This document shows, in pieces, positions 33,798-42,458 of a stretch of 49,648 bases of DNA (its first letter is position 1; every line of letters begins with the position of its first letter). Made by a program: the position numbers and the translations under genes. Origin of the DNA: an uncultured Clostridia bacterium (GTDB lineage: Bacteria; Bacillota; Clostridia; Oscillospirales; Acutalibacteraceae); contig CANQGK010000018.1 in assembly GCA_947623175.1 (NCBI GenBank), positions 1 to 49,648 of the forward strand. The letters are read 5' to 3'. The notes beneath the pieces were generated by a model. The model worked only from the letters and a program-made list of their open reading frames with translations. It ran no database searches and had not been told where the DNA came from.

Positions 33798-34988
33798 ATG
33801 GAAGAAAACAAAAATGATGTTTTGGGAAATACCGGCGGCGACGATGCTTTTATAATAGGCAAGGGCTTTACCCTTAATGAGGAAACCGACGAAAATCCCG
33901 AAAAGAAAAGCAAAAAGAATCATAAGAAAAAAGGAAATTCGCTAATTAAAAATATTATTTGGATACTTTCGATAATTTTGGTCTCCGTCGGTCTCGCCTT
34001 CGGCATCGTCTACGCGGGAGCCGATTTTATGGGTCTCGGCTTCGGCAGAGGCGACAACTGCGTCGTTGAAATAAAGCCCGGCAGCTCGACTACGGCAATT
34101 GCCGAACAGCTTAACGAATGCGGCGCGGTAAAAATCCCCTTCCTTTTCCGGCTTTACGCCAAGGCCAAGGGTTATGACAGCCAATTCAAATACGGGCTTT
34201 ATACCTTTAACAGCGAATCGGGATATGAGGATCTTTCTCAAATGCTCATAAACGAGGGCGCAAAGGCGGAGTCGGTCGAGGTTAAAATCCCCGAAATGGC
34301 GACGGTTGACGATATCGCAAAGCTTTTGGAGGACGCCGGCGTCTGCACAAAGGGCGATTTTTATGACGTCGTGCAAAACGGCAGCTTCAAAATAGATTTT
34401 GTAAATGATATTCCCAAAGAAATGGTGCACTACCGTTTGGAGGGCTATCTTTTTCCCGATACTTACAGCTTTTATTGTTATGCTTCCGAGGAATGCGCTT
34501 TTCTCGCGGTGGAAAAAATGCTTAAAACCCTGGAAAGCAAGCTGAGCTCCGTCATGCAAAGCGAAATAAAAGCAAGCAAATATTCTTTTCACGAGCTTAT
34601 GACCGTCGCCTCGCTTATCGAATCGGAATCGGCAAACGGCTCCGCGGAAGATCGCGCCAAAGTCGCCGCCGTATTTTATAACCGGCTTGAGGGGGTCAAT
34701 TGGGACGGCCCTAAATTCCTGCAAACCGATCCGTCGACCTACTACCCGTACGGAAACGGAAAATACAACACCTACGAGACCGAAGGGCTCCCTCCGGGAC
34801 CGATAGGCTCGCCGAGCGTAAATTCGCTTAAAGCCGCGCTCGAGCCGCAAAAGGACTTTAAAGCCACCTATTTCGTTACCGATAAAAATGCAAAGTTTTA
34901 TTTTAACGAAACCCTCGCCGCCCACAATAAAACCATAGCCGACCTTAAAAAACAGGGCCTTTGGCTTTATACCGACTTAGGAAATTGA
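33798..34988 (+). CDS. mltG: endolytic peptidoglycan transglycosylase MltG
   Basis: A 396-residue single-pass membrane protein. Residues 1-48 are cytoplasmic and charged (KKSKKNHKKKGN), 50-73 the membrane helix, the rest extracellular. A LysM-like stretch (VEIKPGSSTTAIAEQLNEC) precedes the YceG/MltG catalytic domain: YLFPDTYSFY, LMTVASLIESESANG with catalytic E275, VAAVFYNRLEG, LQTDPSTYYPYG and LPPGPIGSPSVNSLKAAL. It cleaves nascent glycan strands and sets their length. Gap to the DJ-1 gene is 19 bases and to the U32 gene 2 bases. Confidence 0.93.
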   Translation: MEENKNDVLGNTGGDDAFIIGKGFTLNEETDENPEKKSKKNHKKKGNSLIKNIIWILSIILVSVGLAFGIVYAGADFMGLGFGRGDNCVVEIKPGSSTTAIAEQLNECGAVKIPFLFRLYAKAKGYDSQFKYGLYTFNSESGYEDLSQMLINEGAKAESVEVKIPEMATVDDIAKLLEDAGVCTKGDFYDVVQNGSFKIDFVNDIPKEMVHYRLEGYLFPDTYSFYCYASEECAFLAVEKMLKTLESKLSSVMQSEIKASKYSFHELMTVASLIESESANGSAEDRAKVAAVFYNRLEGVNWDGPKFLQTDPSTYYPYGNGKYNTYETEGLPPGPIGSPSVNSLKAALEPQKDFKATYFVTDKNAKFYFNETLAAHNKTIADLKKQGLWLYTDLGN

Positions 34989-34990
34989 GA

Positions 34991-36211
34991 ATGTTATACA
35001 AAAAACCGGAATTGCTCTCCCCGGCGGGAGATTCAGTAAGACTTAAAGCCGCCGTCGACTACGGCGCCGACGCCGTTTACCTTGCGGGCGAAGAATTCGG
35101 TATGCGTACCGCCGCAAGCAATTTCGGCGAAGAAGAGCTTTTGAAAGGTATCGAGTACGCGCACAAAAACGGCGTTAAGGTACACGTTGCCTGCAATACC
35201 ATACCGCACAACGCCGAAATACCGAGATTGCCCGCATTTTTGGAAAAACTTGACGCTATGGGCGCCGACGCGATTATAGCCGCCGATTTGGGCACGGTGG
35301 AAGCGGTTAAAAGGTATGCCCCGCATTGCGATTTGCACATATCGGTGCAATCGGGTATATGCAACTACGAAACTGCCCGCGCTTTTTACAATCTGGGCGC
35401 CAAGCGGGTGGTTTTGGCGCGTGAGTTATCCCTTGAGGAAATAGCCGAAATACGCGCAAAAACTCCGGCTTCGCTCGAAATCGAAGCCTTTGCCCATGGG
35501 GCTATGTGCATATCATTTTCCGCAAGATGCCTGCTTTCGAGCTATATGACCGGCAGAGACGCAAATCGCGGCGACTGCGCGCAGTCCTGCCGTTGGAGCT
35601 ATTCTTTAATGGAAGAAAATCGCCCCGGTCAGTTTTTTGATATTACCGAAACCGATAAAGGAACCTATATTTTAAACGCAAACGACCTTTGTATGGCGGA
35701 AAATCTCGATAAAATGGCAGCCGCCGGTATAGACAGCATTAAGTTAGAGGGCAGAGCAAAATCTCATTACTATACCGCCGTCGTGACCAACGCTTACCGC
35801 GGCGCGCTCGACAGCCTTACAGGCGACGGTAATTGGAAATGTCCGCAATGGGTTACGGACGAGCTCAACAAAATCAGTCATCGCACCTATTCGACCGGAT
35901 TTTATTTCGGTACGCCGCAAAACGAGCAGACCTACAAAAGCGCCGGTTATTTAAGGGATTATTCGGTAGCCGCTATCGTTACCGGATATGAAAACGGACG
36001 TATAACCGCCGTAGTCAAAAACAAATTTTTAAAGGGCAGGACGCTCGACTGTCTGGAGCCCAGATCCGCGCCCGTTTACATTACAGTAAACGAATTATAC
36101 GACGAAGACGATAATCCCATAGACAGCGCTCCTCACCCTATGATGACGGTTAAAATTCCTTTTTCCCGCCCGTTAAAGGTCGGGGCGTTACTCAGAATGA
36201 AAGCGGAATAG
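34991..36211 (+). CDS. peptidase U32 family protein (TrhP/RlhA-like)
   Basis: A 406-residue U32 protein. PELLSPAGDSVRLKAAVDYG at the start, AVYLAGEEFGMR, VSVQSGICNYETARAFY-like block (ISVQSGICNYETARAFYNLG), the Cys-rich segment AMCISFSARCLLSSYMTGRD followed by NRGDCAQSCRW, and GIDSIKLEGRAKS are family marks. Despite the name, well-studied members (TrhP, RlhA) take part in 5-hydroxylation of uridine or cytidine in tRNA and rRNA, with an iron-sulfur cluster on those cysteines. The ATG at 34991 lies two bases after the mltG stop; an in-frame start at 34961 would overlap mltG. In Firmicutes this gene often follows mltG and precedes a methyl transferase or sigma-region gene, as in part here. Confidence 0.9.
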   Translation: MLYKKPELLSPAGDSVRLKAAVDYGADAVYLAGEEFGMRTAASNFGEEELLKGIEYAHKNGVKVHVACNTIPHNAEIPRLPAFLEKLDAMGADAIIAADLGTVEAVKRYAPHCDLHISVQSGICNYETARAFYNLGAKRVVLARELSLEEIAEIRAKTPASLEIEAFAHGAMCISFSARCLLSSYMTGRDANRGDCAQSCRWSYSLMEENRPGQFFDITETDKGTYILNANDLCMAENLDKMAAAGIDSIKLEGRAKSHYYTAVVTNAYRGALDSLTGDGNWKCPQWVTDELNKISHRTYSTGFYFGTPQNEQTYKSAGYLRDYSVAAIVTGYENGRITAVVKNKFLKGRTLDCLEPRSAPVYITVNELYDEDDNPIDSAPHPMMTVKIPFSRPLKVGALLRMKAE

Positions 36212-36223
36212 AGGTGCAAAACG

Positions 36224-36649
36224 GTGGAAGCAAAGCAATTTTACAATACAAAGGCGCGAAAATATATTTTGGAATATCTCTCGCAAAACCGCGATACCAC
36301 CGTAACCGCGGCGGATATTTCCGAATATCTTGACGCTTGCGGGCTTTCGGTAAATCTCACCACCGTTTACCGCTATTTGAGCCGACTTGTAAAAGAGCGA
36401 AAAATCATCAAATTTTCCTCCGAAAAGGGAGCCGGCTGGGTATATCAGCTATCTCCGGATGAAAAAGCATGCGACGAGCATATTCACGTAAAATGTATTA
36501 ATTGCGGCAAGCTTTTACATCTCGACTGCGGCTTTATGAACGATTTAAAAGCCCACCTTGCGCAAAAGCACGGATTTTGCCTTAAATGCAGCGGAAGCAT
36601 TTTGTACGGCTTGTGCGACGAATGCAATAAAAAAGACAGGGCAAAATAA
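36224..36649 (+). CDS. Fur-family metal or peroxide regulator
   Basis: A 141-residue Fur/Zur/PerR-type repressor. The N-terminal winged helix includes TAADISEYL and SVNLTTVYRYLSRLVKERKI. The C-terminal dimer domain has HIHVKCINCGKLLHLDC (the H-x-H-x2-C-x2-C sites) and the second Cys pair CDEC near the end, which hold the structural zinc. The metal it senses cannot be told, although the short length and H-pattern suit Zur or a Fur-like protein. It starts with GTG, with AGAGGTG upstream, 12 bases after the U32 gene. Confidence 0.9.
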   Translation: MEAKQFYNTKARKYILEYLSQNRDTTVTAADISEYLDACGLSVNLTTVYRYLSRLVKERKIIKFSSEKGAGWVYQLSPDEKACDEHIHVKCINCGKLLHLDCGFMNDLKAHLAQKHGFCLKCSGSILYGLCDECNKKDRAK

Positions 36650-36813
36650 TCGAGTCGCACTTTGCATGAATCTACAAGCGCGTCGCCGACTTCGATATGC
36701 TTCGGGCGCGCCGCGACCGATTTTACGGCTTTAAAGCTTTGCACAAAAAATCGGGCTTGCGCTACCGCCTTTTGGGTGAAATCCAAGAAAATAAAATTTT
36801 TTTAAAAAAAGGG

Positions 36814-36842
36814 TTGCATTATTTACTCATACTGTGTATAAT
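36814..36842 (+). promoter_or_regulatory. promoter of the initiator tRNA
   Basis: TTGCAT (36814-36819), 17 bases, TATAAT (36837-36842), about 30 bases before the tRNA. 36650-36813 contains no gene that can be supported. Confidence 0.75.
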
Positions 36843-36872
36843 AGTAATACAGTAAGAAATGCAACCGAATAT

Positions 36873-36943
<71 letters not shown>

Positions 36944-36948
<5 letters not shown>

Positions 36949-36989
36949 AAAAGAAACCAAGCTTTTACGGCTTGGTTTTCTTTTTGGTT
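36944..36989 (+). terminator. terminator overlapping the tRNA 3' end
   Basis: A long stem: AACCAAAAAGAAACCAAGC (36944-36962) against GCTTGGTTTTCTTTTTGGTT (36970-36989). The first arm begins within the ACCA end of the tRNA, so the hairpin and the mature tRNA are mutually exclusive. A similar sequence and loop style appears at 39,397-39,440. Confidence 0.8.
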
Positions 36990-36992
36990 GCA

Positions 36993-37111
36993 ATGAAGCG
37001 CACCTTGCAGTGCAGAAGCGCGAAGTAGCCTGCGGCTATGAAGCGTGCCTTGCGGCACATTAGAAAACGAAAGTGCGCTTCGCTTCATATTTTGCGAAAA
37101 TAGACTGATGA
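36993..37111. repeat. short hairpin repeats between the tRNA and the broken glycyl radical enzyme
   Basis: ATGAAGCG followed by a small hairpin with TTGC loop occurs at 36993-37013 (GCACC-TTGC-AGTGC) and 37038-37058 (GTGCC-TTGC-GGCAC). TAGCC-TGC-GGCTA is a third hairpin at about 37026-37038, and an inverted ATGAAGCG lies at 37081-37088. A third full unit is at 49121-49142. It is non-coding and looks like a dispersed repeat family. Confidence 0.55.
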
Positions 37112-37672
37112 GACCGGCGTTCGCTTGCCGAGGCAGACGCCTATGCAAGGGCGCTCTCCGTTTGGTTCTGCGGAAAAATCAACGACCGCCCCAACAGCAA
37201 GGGCGGCGTTTACAATACGGAACTGCACAGCGCCATGACCTTCATATGGCAGGGGGAAAATACCGAGGCGACTCCGGATGGCAGAAGGTTTGGCGAAGAG
37301 ATCTCGAAAAACGGATCTCCAAGTGTGGGAATGGATCGAAACGGCATAACCGCTCTGATCCGATCGTTTTTGAATATACGTCCGGATACCTATATAATCT
37401 CCGCCTGTCTGGACGTGATGCTTCATCCTTCCGCCGTAGAAGGCGAGGAAGGCTTGGACGTAATGGATGCGCTTGTGCGTACCTATATGCAGCAGGGCGG
37501 ACTTTGTATACAGTTTAACGTCTTCAACACGGAGACCCTTCGAGACGCTCAGACTCATCCGGAAAAGTATAAAAACCTCCAGGTGCGAGTCTGCGGCTGG
37601 AACGTGCTCTGGAACAATTTGAGCAAGGAAGAACAGGACGCCTATATTCTTCGGGCAGAAAACATTGCGTAA
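37112..37672 (+). pseudogene. C-terminal fragment of a glycyl radical enzyme
   Basis: The frame opens after TGA at 37109 and encodes about 186 residues matching only the last quarter of a pyruvate formate-lyase-like glycyl radical enzyme (full length about 790). Present are ADAYARALSVWFCGKIND, EATPDGRRFGEEISKNGSPS, MDRNGITALI and the radical site LQVRVCGWNVLWNNLS, with the radical glycine encoded at 37595-37597, then EEQDAYILRAENI at the C-terminus. The catalytic cysteine and barrel are missing. The 5' break falls in the hairpin repeats after the tRNA, so a deletion or rearrangement removed the front. A C-terminal fragment can in principle be activated like YfiD spare parts, but this one has no start site, so decay is likelier. 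The activase gene follows at 38542. The substrate class is unclear. Confidence 0.8.
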
Positions 37673-37691
37673 CGAACAGGAGAGAGCGGCT

Positions 37692-38538
37692 ATGCGGACA
37701 ATCGGAGGAAAGCGATGTATCATCGGCGAAGGCCCCATATGGAATGAAAAGGAAGGACAGCTTTACTTTGTCAACGGCTTAGAGAATGAAATTTGCAGCT
37801 GGAAGCCCCAAACCGGCGCGCTGACCGTACGCAGTGTGCCGGTCGGCGCGTCGGCAATTGCGTTCGATAAGAAAAATCGGATGATCGTTTCCCGAACGGA
37901 CGGAGTGTTTATTTTAAACCCTGATGACACCACGGAGCCTCTGTATGATACAGGAAAGTATCGGTTCGACTATGCCAACGATATGAAGGTGGGGCCGGAC
38001 GGCCGCATATACGTCGGAACACAGTCCACCGGACGGCTGGGGCTTTCGGATCGGTTTGACGGAAAGCTGTTTTCCATTGACCGGCAAGGTAACGTCAGGA
38101 CGCTTCTGACGGATCTGGCTTTGTCCAACGGCATGGACTGTTCTATGGACGAAACGCGGTTTTACCACACCGACAGCGACAAAAACGTCATTCGGGAATA
38201 TGAATTTGACAAGGATAGCGGAGAGATACGATATACCGGCCGTGAGGTGACCGTACCCGGCGTGGACGGCTTTACCATAGATCGGCGGGATCGGATCATA
38301 TCTGCCGCCGGGGTATGGCTGTCTTTACGTGATCGACACCAAAACTATGGAAATCACCGGGAAGGAAGCCGTTCCGACATCCGCTCCGGCAAGCTGCACT
38401 TTCCTGGGGGAAAATATGGACGTCTTGGCGGTCGTAACAGCCACCTACGGCGTCGATCTTGCCAAAGACGCCGGTGCCGGTCTTACCTATCTGGAAAAAC
38501 AGCGCACAGGCGGCAGGCCGCCGTATTTATTCGGATAA
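37692..38538 (+). pseudogene. SMP-30/gluconolactonase-like protein, frameshifted
   Basis: A beta-propeller sugar-lactonase family gene. The start MRTIGGKRCIIGEGPIWNEK has AGGAG upstream; E in GEGPIW and N/D in ALSNGMDCSMDETRFYHTDS (metal ligands in the family) are present. The frame breaks at a run of four G (about 38309-38312): the first frame reads DRIISAAG then nonsense, the +1-shifted frame reads YGCLYVIDTKTMEITG to the end, TYLEKQRTGG at 38538. Removing one G restores a 281-residue protein of normal size. It is either a real one-base insertion or a homopolymer read error. Its position between the glycyl radical enzyme and the activase suggests a sugar-acid or lactone pathway. Confidence 0.8.
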
Positions 38539-38541
38539 AAC

Positions 38542-39384
38542 GTGGGAATGATAAGATTGATAAAAGGGATGATCACGGACATAAAACGCTTCGCCGTCCA
38601 CGACGGCGCCGGCATACGTACCACGGTGTTTTTTAAGGGCTGTCCGCTTAAATGTGTGTGGTGCCATAATCCGGAAAGTATTTCATTTCGATCGCAAAGA
38701 GCGTTTTATAAAAATAAGTGTATCGGCTGCGGTGAATGCAAAAAACAGAATTTGAAAATCGAAAATTGCCTTGGAGATGCAAGAGTATCGTATGGACGGG
38801 AAATGCAGGTGGATGAGCTTTTATCAATACTTCTCGCAGATAAGGCTTTTTACGAAACGAGCGGCGGCGGCGTTACGCTTTCGGGCGGAGAATGTTTATG
38901 CCAGGCGGATTTTTGTACCGAGCTGTTAAGAACGCTCAAAGCAAAAGGGATCGATACAGCGGTCGATACCTGCGGTTTTGTGCCTAAAGAAAGCATCGAT
39001 AAGGTCTTGCCGTATACAGATATATTTCTTTACGATATAAAAGCGATAGACGAAGATGTGCATATTCGCTGTACCGGGCAATCTAACAAACCGATCTTAG
39101 AAAACATCAAGTATATCGACGCTCTCGGCAAAACGATAGAAGTAAGGATTCCTTATGTACCCGAATACAATTCCGATCAGATCGAAAAGATCGCAGATTT
39201 TTTATCAACGTTTAAACAGGTTAAGGCCGTTAGGCTTTTACCGTATCACAATTATGCCGGATCAAAGTATAAAGCGCTTGATTTTGAAAATACCTTGCCG
39301 AAAATATTGCCGACAAACGAACAGATCAAGAAAGCCGCTGCAATCCTTCACCCCAAGCTCACCATACCGATCACCGGCATCTAA
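38542..39384 (+). CDS. glycyl-radical enzyme activating enzyme (radical SAM)
   Basis: A 280-residue radical SAM activase that makes the glycine radical in its partner. The radical SAM cluster is C34-x3-C38-x2-C41 in KGCPLKCVWCHNPES. An auxiliary ferredoxin-like set follows, C60-x2-C63-x2-C66 and C76 (CIGCGECKKQN, ENC), fewer than the eight cysteines in many activases. SGGGVTLSGGECLCQADF and AVDTCGFVPKE are further family blocks. The start is uncertain: GTG 38542, ATG 38548 or ATG 38569, none with a strong ribosome binding site; coupling to the upstream gene is likely. Its partner upstream is now only a fragment, so it is an orphan in this window. Confidence 0.88.
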   Translation: MGMIRLIKGMITDIKRFAVHDGAGIRTTVFFKGCPLKCVWCHNPESISFRSQRAFYKNKCIGCGECKKQNLKIENCLGDARVSYGREMQVDELLSILLADKAFYETSGGGVTLSGGECLCQADFCTELLRTLKAKGIDTAVDTCGFVPKESIDKVLPYTDIFLYDIKAIDEDVHIRCTGQSNKPILENIKYIDALGKTIEVRIPYVPEYNSDQIEKIADFLSTFKQVKAVRLLPYHNYAGSKYKALDFENTLPKILPTNEQIKKAAAILHPKLTIPITGI

Positions 39385-39396
39385 ATCAGTCGTACT

Positions 39397-39440
39397 CCCC
39401 AAAAAGCAACCAAGCCGAGCGGCTTGGTTGCTTTTTGGGG
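39397..39440. terminator. strong bidirectional terminator
   Basis: CCCCAAAAAGCAACCAAGCC (39397-39416) and GGCTTGGTTGCTTTTTGGGG (39421-39440) form a perfect 20-bp stem with a 4-base loop. It separates the activase from the convergent EamA gene. Confidence 0.85.
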
Positions 39441-39454
39441 AGATGTTGTCTTTT

Positions 39455-40414
39455 TTACTGTGAAATTTTATATTGCGTTTCATCGTTTTTTGTTTTGACG
39501 GAGGATAGAAAAATTCCTCCGGCTGAACATATAATTGCCAAGACGGTATAAGGTGTAAAGGCGGAGATTTCGTCTAAAAATCCCAACATACTCAGGATAT
39601 ATGAAAAAACGGTTCCGAAAACAGGCGTTAAAAAGTTGAACATTCCGACCAAAGCTGCCGAATAATCCCGTAGTAACATTGTCCATAAGGAAAATGCCGC
39701 CGAAGAAACAATCGTTAGATACAACAGTAAAATTATCCCGTTTACGGTTATTATCGGCAGTTTTCCGCCTAAGACGAGACCGAGAGCAAGCAGCATAAGA
39801 CCGCCCATACCCATCTGGATTGCCGTAAGCAAGAACGGATCCGAATTTTTTACGCTGTGTTTGCTGTATAAAAACCCCACCGTGACACATATATTTGATA
39901 TAATTACAAATCCGTCGCCCTTAAATGAAAGTATACCCATCCTCTGTGTGGCAAGGGTGTTGAGCAATATTCCAGAAAACCCGACGATACAACCGATTAG
40001 TTTATATTTCGATAATTTCTCGTCCTTATATATAATCCAAGCAAAAACAATATACAGCAAGGTTCCTATCGCATTGAATACCGAGGCGTTTACGCCGGTG
40101 GTATAGGCAATACCGATATACATAAAGAAGTATTGACCTGACGTCTGGATTAAACCGAGAACCAGAGAATCTGCACACAATTTTTTTGTAAGTCCGATTT
40201 TTTTATGATACAACAAATACGGTATAAGAATAAGAACTCCCGCTCCGAAGAAACGAACTCCCGCAAAAAGCAGCTTATCCGCGGTGGCGGATGCCGAAAT
40301 GCCGAAAAAATCATATCCGAGCTTTATACAGGGAATCGCGCTGCCCCAAAGCATAGTACAAATAACCGCCAAAAAATACAGTCTATACTTTTCTTTATGC
40401 GATTCTTTTTTCAT
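39455..40414 (-). CDS. EamA/DMT-family transporter
   Basis: A 319-residue protein with ten predicted membrane helices in two EamA repeats, the layout of drug/metabolite transporters. YFLAVICTMLWGSAIPCIKL starts the first repeat and VTVGFLYSKHSVKNSDPF the second. The substrate is unknown; export of a small metabolite is the usual role. Its ATG overlaps the stop of the BNR protein gene by four bases (ATGA), so it is translated with that gene and could move a product of sugar release. Confidence 0.87.
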   Translation of the reverse strand: MKKESHKEKYRLYFLAVICTMLWGSAIPCIKLGYDFFGISASATADKLLFAGVRFFGAGVLILIPYLLYHKKIGLTKKLCADSLVLGLIQTSGQYFFMYIGIAYTTGVNASVFNAIGTLLYIVFAWIIYKDEKLSKYKLIGCIVGFSGILLNTLATQRMGILSFKGDGFVIISNICVTVGFLYSKHSVKNSDPFLLTAIQMGMGGLMLLALGLVLGGKLPIITVNGIILLLYLTIVSSAAFSLWTMLLRDYSAALVGMFNFLTPVFGTVFSYILSMLGFLDEISAFTPYTVLAIICSAGGIFLSSVKTKNDETQYKISQ

Positions 40415-41466
40415 TTCAACATCTCGATATCAATAACGGCAAGCTCGGCGCTGTTCCGATTATACCCTTCGGTTGAGGAAGAATATGCCACATAGAGCTT
40501 GCCGTCGGATTCTATTGCATACGGATAGGATAACGTTCTGCCGCTGTCAATAATAAATATTTTGCTGAATTTATCTTCGCCTTTTTCGGTTAAAGCAATT
40601 GTCAGCGGATCGCGTGCTTTAATATCTTTCGCACAGCTGCATATAAGATAATTCCGCCCCGTTGAAAGCGTTCCCGCATACGGTTTGCTGTCTATCATCG
40701 GCAAATTGCTTAAATCAAGCTCGCTCCAGGTCTTGCCGTAATCGAAGCTTTCGGAATACAGCGCCTTTAATTTCGGGGATTGCTCACGGCAATACATTTT
40801 ACAGTGACTTCCGTCAACCGTAATCGTACATTCACCCCACACTCTTACGTCTTCTGCGCGTTTCAGTTTAACCATATCCCAATGAAGGATATCCGAACCG
40901 TGACTTATTGCGACCGCGGCGGTATTATCGGCAGACCAATAATCGGAAGCGACGTACATGCCCGGCATAATGTAATTTCCGTTTTCCAAAAGTGTCGGCT
41001 CACAGGTGGGCCAGAAGCGTTCGTCCGTTGCCACGTCTATGTAACGAAATTTCTCGTTTGCCTCGTCAAAAACATAAACGCTCATTTTCATCATTTCGGC
41101 GCCCAACTGTCCTCTAAACTGCGGAGCGAAAAAATATAATTTTTCATCAAATACCAAAAACGCGCCGTGACTTACGGCTGTGCCGCTTTCGGGGTTCATA
41201 TTTCCGTTTATACATGTCGACCAGGTTTTACCGTTATCGTCGCTTACGGCGTAATTTACCTCCTCATTGCCCGAATTTTCCCGTACTTTATTATGCGCCC
41301 AGGCGCAATACATTCTGTCTTTGAATTTTGCGAGAGCGACGCCGTGCAGGAAAATATATCCGTCCTTTTCGGGTTCAAAGGGTTTAATCGTTATTCGCTT
41401 TGCATCCACCTTTTTTAACTCGGACGTCTCGGGTAAATCCACTCCGTTTTTCCATACATTATACAT
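40411..41466 (-). CDS. BNR-repeat glycosidase (sialidase-like), intracellular
   Basis: A 351-residue beta-propeller protein with two clear Asp-boxes, SDDNGKTW (75-82) and SFDYGKTWSELDL near 240, the repeats of sialidases and related families. FLHGVALAKFKDRMYCAWAH and SGTAVSHGAFLVFDEKLYFF are further blades. The Arg triad and Tyr/Glu of true GH33 sialidases could not be assigned with certainty, so another BNR family is possible. No signal peptide. The start at 41466 has AGGAG upstream; an in-frame ATG at 41565 lies in the promoter. It is divergent from an AraC regulator and coupled to the transporter gene. Confidence 0.75.
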   Translation of the reverse strand: MYNVWKNGVDLPETSELKKVDAKRITIKPFEPEKDGYIFLHGVALAKFKDRMYCAWAHNKVRENSGNEEVNYAVSDDNGKTWSTCINGNMNPESGTAVSHGAFLVFDEKLYFFAPQFRGQLGAEMMKMSVYVFDEANEKFRYIDVATDERFWPTCEPTLLENGNYIMPGMYVASDYWSADNTAAVAISHGSDILHWDMVKLKRAEDVRVWGECTITVDGSHCKMYCREQSPKLKALYSESFDYGKTWSELDLSNLPMIDSKPYAGTLSTGRNYLICSCAKDIKARDPLTIALTEKGEDKFSKIFIIDSGRTLSYPYAIESDGKLYVAYSSSTEGYNRNSAELAVIDIEMLK

Positions 41467-41505
41467 TGACAAAATCGACTCCTCTTTTTTGATTTTCTTT
41501 TTCGA

Positions 41506-41565
41506 TTGACAATAAAGCCGCGCTGTGGTATGCTCATTATATGGTGATTTAATCGGTTTTGTCAA
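41506..41565. promoter_or_regulatory. overlapping divergent promoters, BNR operon and AraC gene
   Basis: Plus strand: TTGACA (41506-41511), 17 bases, TATGCT (41529-41534), for the AraC gene. Minus strand: TTGACA (41565-41560), 18 bases, TATAAT (41541-41536), for the BNR operon. The -10 boxes almost touch, so RNA polymerase can occupy only one at a time. Confidence 0.7.
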
Positions 41566-41615
41566 TATGCAGGATAGACAACCGAAAAATAAAATGTCTT
41601 TTGAGTAAATGTTTT

Positions 41616-42368
41616 ATGAATAACGAATTTATTATAAATATCGACGGATTTGAAGTGAAAATATATATGCAAACGGGCTTTTTTGATCATAAAGACCTTT
41701 CTTTCCCACTGCACAGACACCTTTTTGCCGAATTGCATATTTTTTTAAGCGGAACCGCCGTTATGCAATGTGATAAAAAGGACGTCCTTTTACAGGCGGG
41801 CGATATATTATTTATTCCTACCAACATATTCCATAAATATATCTCTTTCGGCGAGGACTCCAAACGAATTTCTTTTTTAGTGGATTGCGGCGGCTGTTGT
41901 AAAACGCCGAATAAAACCTCTCTCCCCAAAGCTATGCTGCCGTTGCTTTGCAAAGAAATACAAGACTATGCGCTTACCGGAAGAGACAGCAAATTAAAGG
42001 CTTTGTTATCTTATATATGTTCCGATTTTTTGATTACGGAAACCAAAAAAGCAAAGCTTCCGATTACAAACCGAGAGCTTATTATAGAAGAGTTTTTCAC
42101 GAAAAAATACAATCAAAACGTAACGCTCGACGACTTGGCGCATGAACTCATGTTAAGCCGTAAGCAAACCGAACGGGAAGTAAAGAGAATTACGGGTAAT
42201 ACATTTGTAAGAGAGCTGTCAAAGCGAAAAATCGAAGCCGCTGTGGTATTATCACAAACCACAAATCTGTCTCTTACGGAAATCGGCAAATTGGTGGGCT
42301 ATACGTCATATTGCGGATTTTATAAGGCTTATAAAAACAGATTTAACAATTCTCCGAAAAATCATTGA
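41616..42368 (+). CDS. AraC-family regulator with cupin domain
   Basis: A 250-residue regulator. Residues 20-95 are a cupin sensing domain with LSFPLHRHLFAELHIFLSGTA and QAGDILFIPTNIFHKY. The C-terminal 95 residues carry two helix-turn-helices, TLDDLAHELMLSRKQTEREV and SLTEIGKLVGYTSYCGFYKA. The ATG at 41616 was chosen over a TTG at 41559 because the latter lies within the minus-strand promoter. It is divergent from the BNR-transporter operon and runs towards GH28, and may control both. Confidence 0.88.
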   Translation: MNNEFIINIDGFEVKIYMQTGFFDHKDLSFPLHRHLFAELHIFLSGTAVMQCDKKDVLLQAGDILFIPTNIFHKYISFGEDSKRISFLVDCGGCCKTPNKTSLPKAMLPLLCKEIQDYALTGRDSKLKALLSYICSDFLITETKKAKLPITNRELIIEEFFTKKYNQNVTLDDLAHELMLSRKQTEREVKRITGNTFVRELSKRKIEAAVVLSQTTNLSLTEIGKLVGYTSYCGFYKAYKNRFNNSPKNH

Positions 42369-42393
42369 TTTTTGTGCATCTTATTGGTATAAT
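42365..42393 (+). promoter_or_regulatory. promoter of the GH28 gene
   Basis: TTGATT (42365-42370), 17 bases, TATAAT (42388-42393). The -35 overlaps the stop codon of the AraC gene. GAAAGGACG precedes the ATG. Confidence 0.65.
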
Positions 42394-42458
42394 TAGTCGG
42401 TACTCAATCGGACTTATGCGCCGATTTACTTTTTTACACAGACAGAAAGGACGTTTTT

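Noticed and set aside
33942-34925. A 327-codon minus-strand frame opposite mltG
   Set aside because: mltG has all catalytic motifs on the other strand; the frame has no supporting signal.
37085-37738. A 217-codon minus-strand frame over the glycyl radical fragment
   Set aside because: The plus strand has the clear enzyme motifs including RVCGW.
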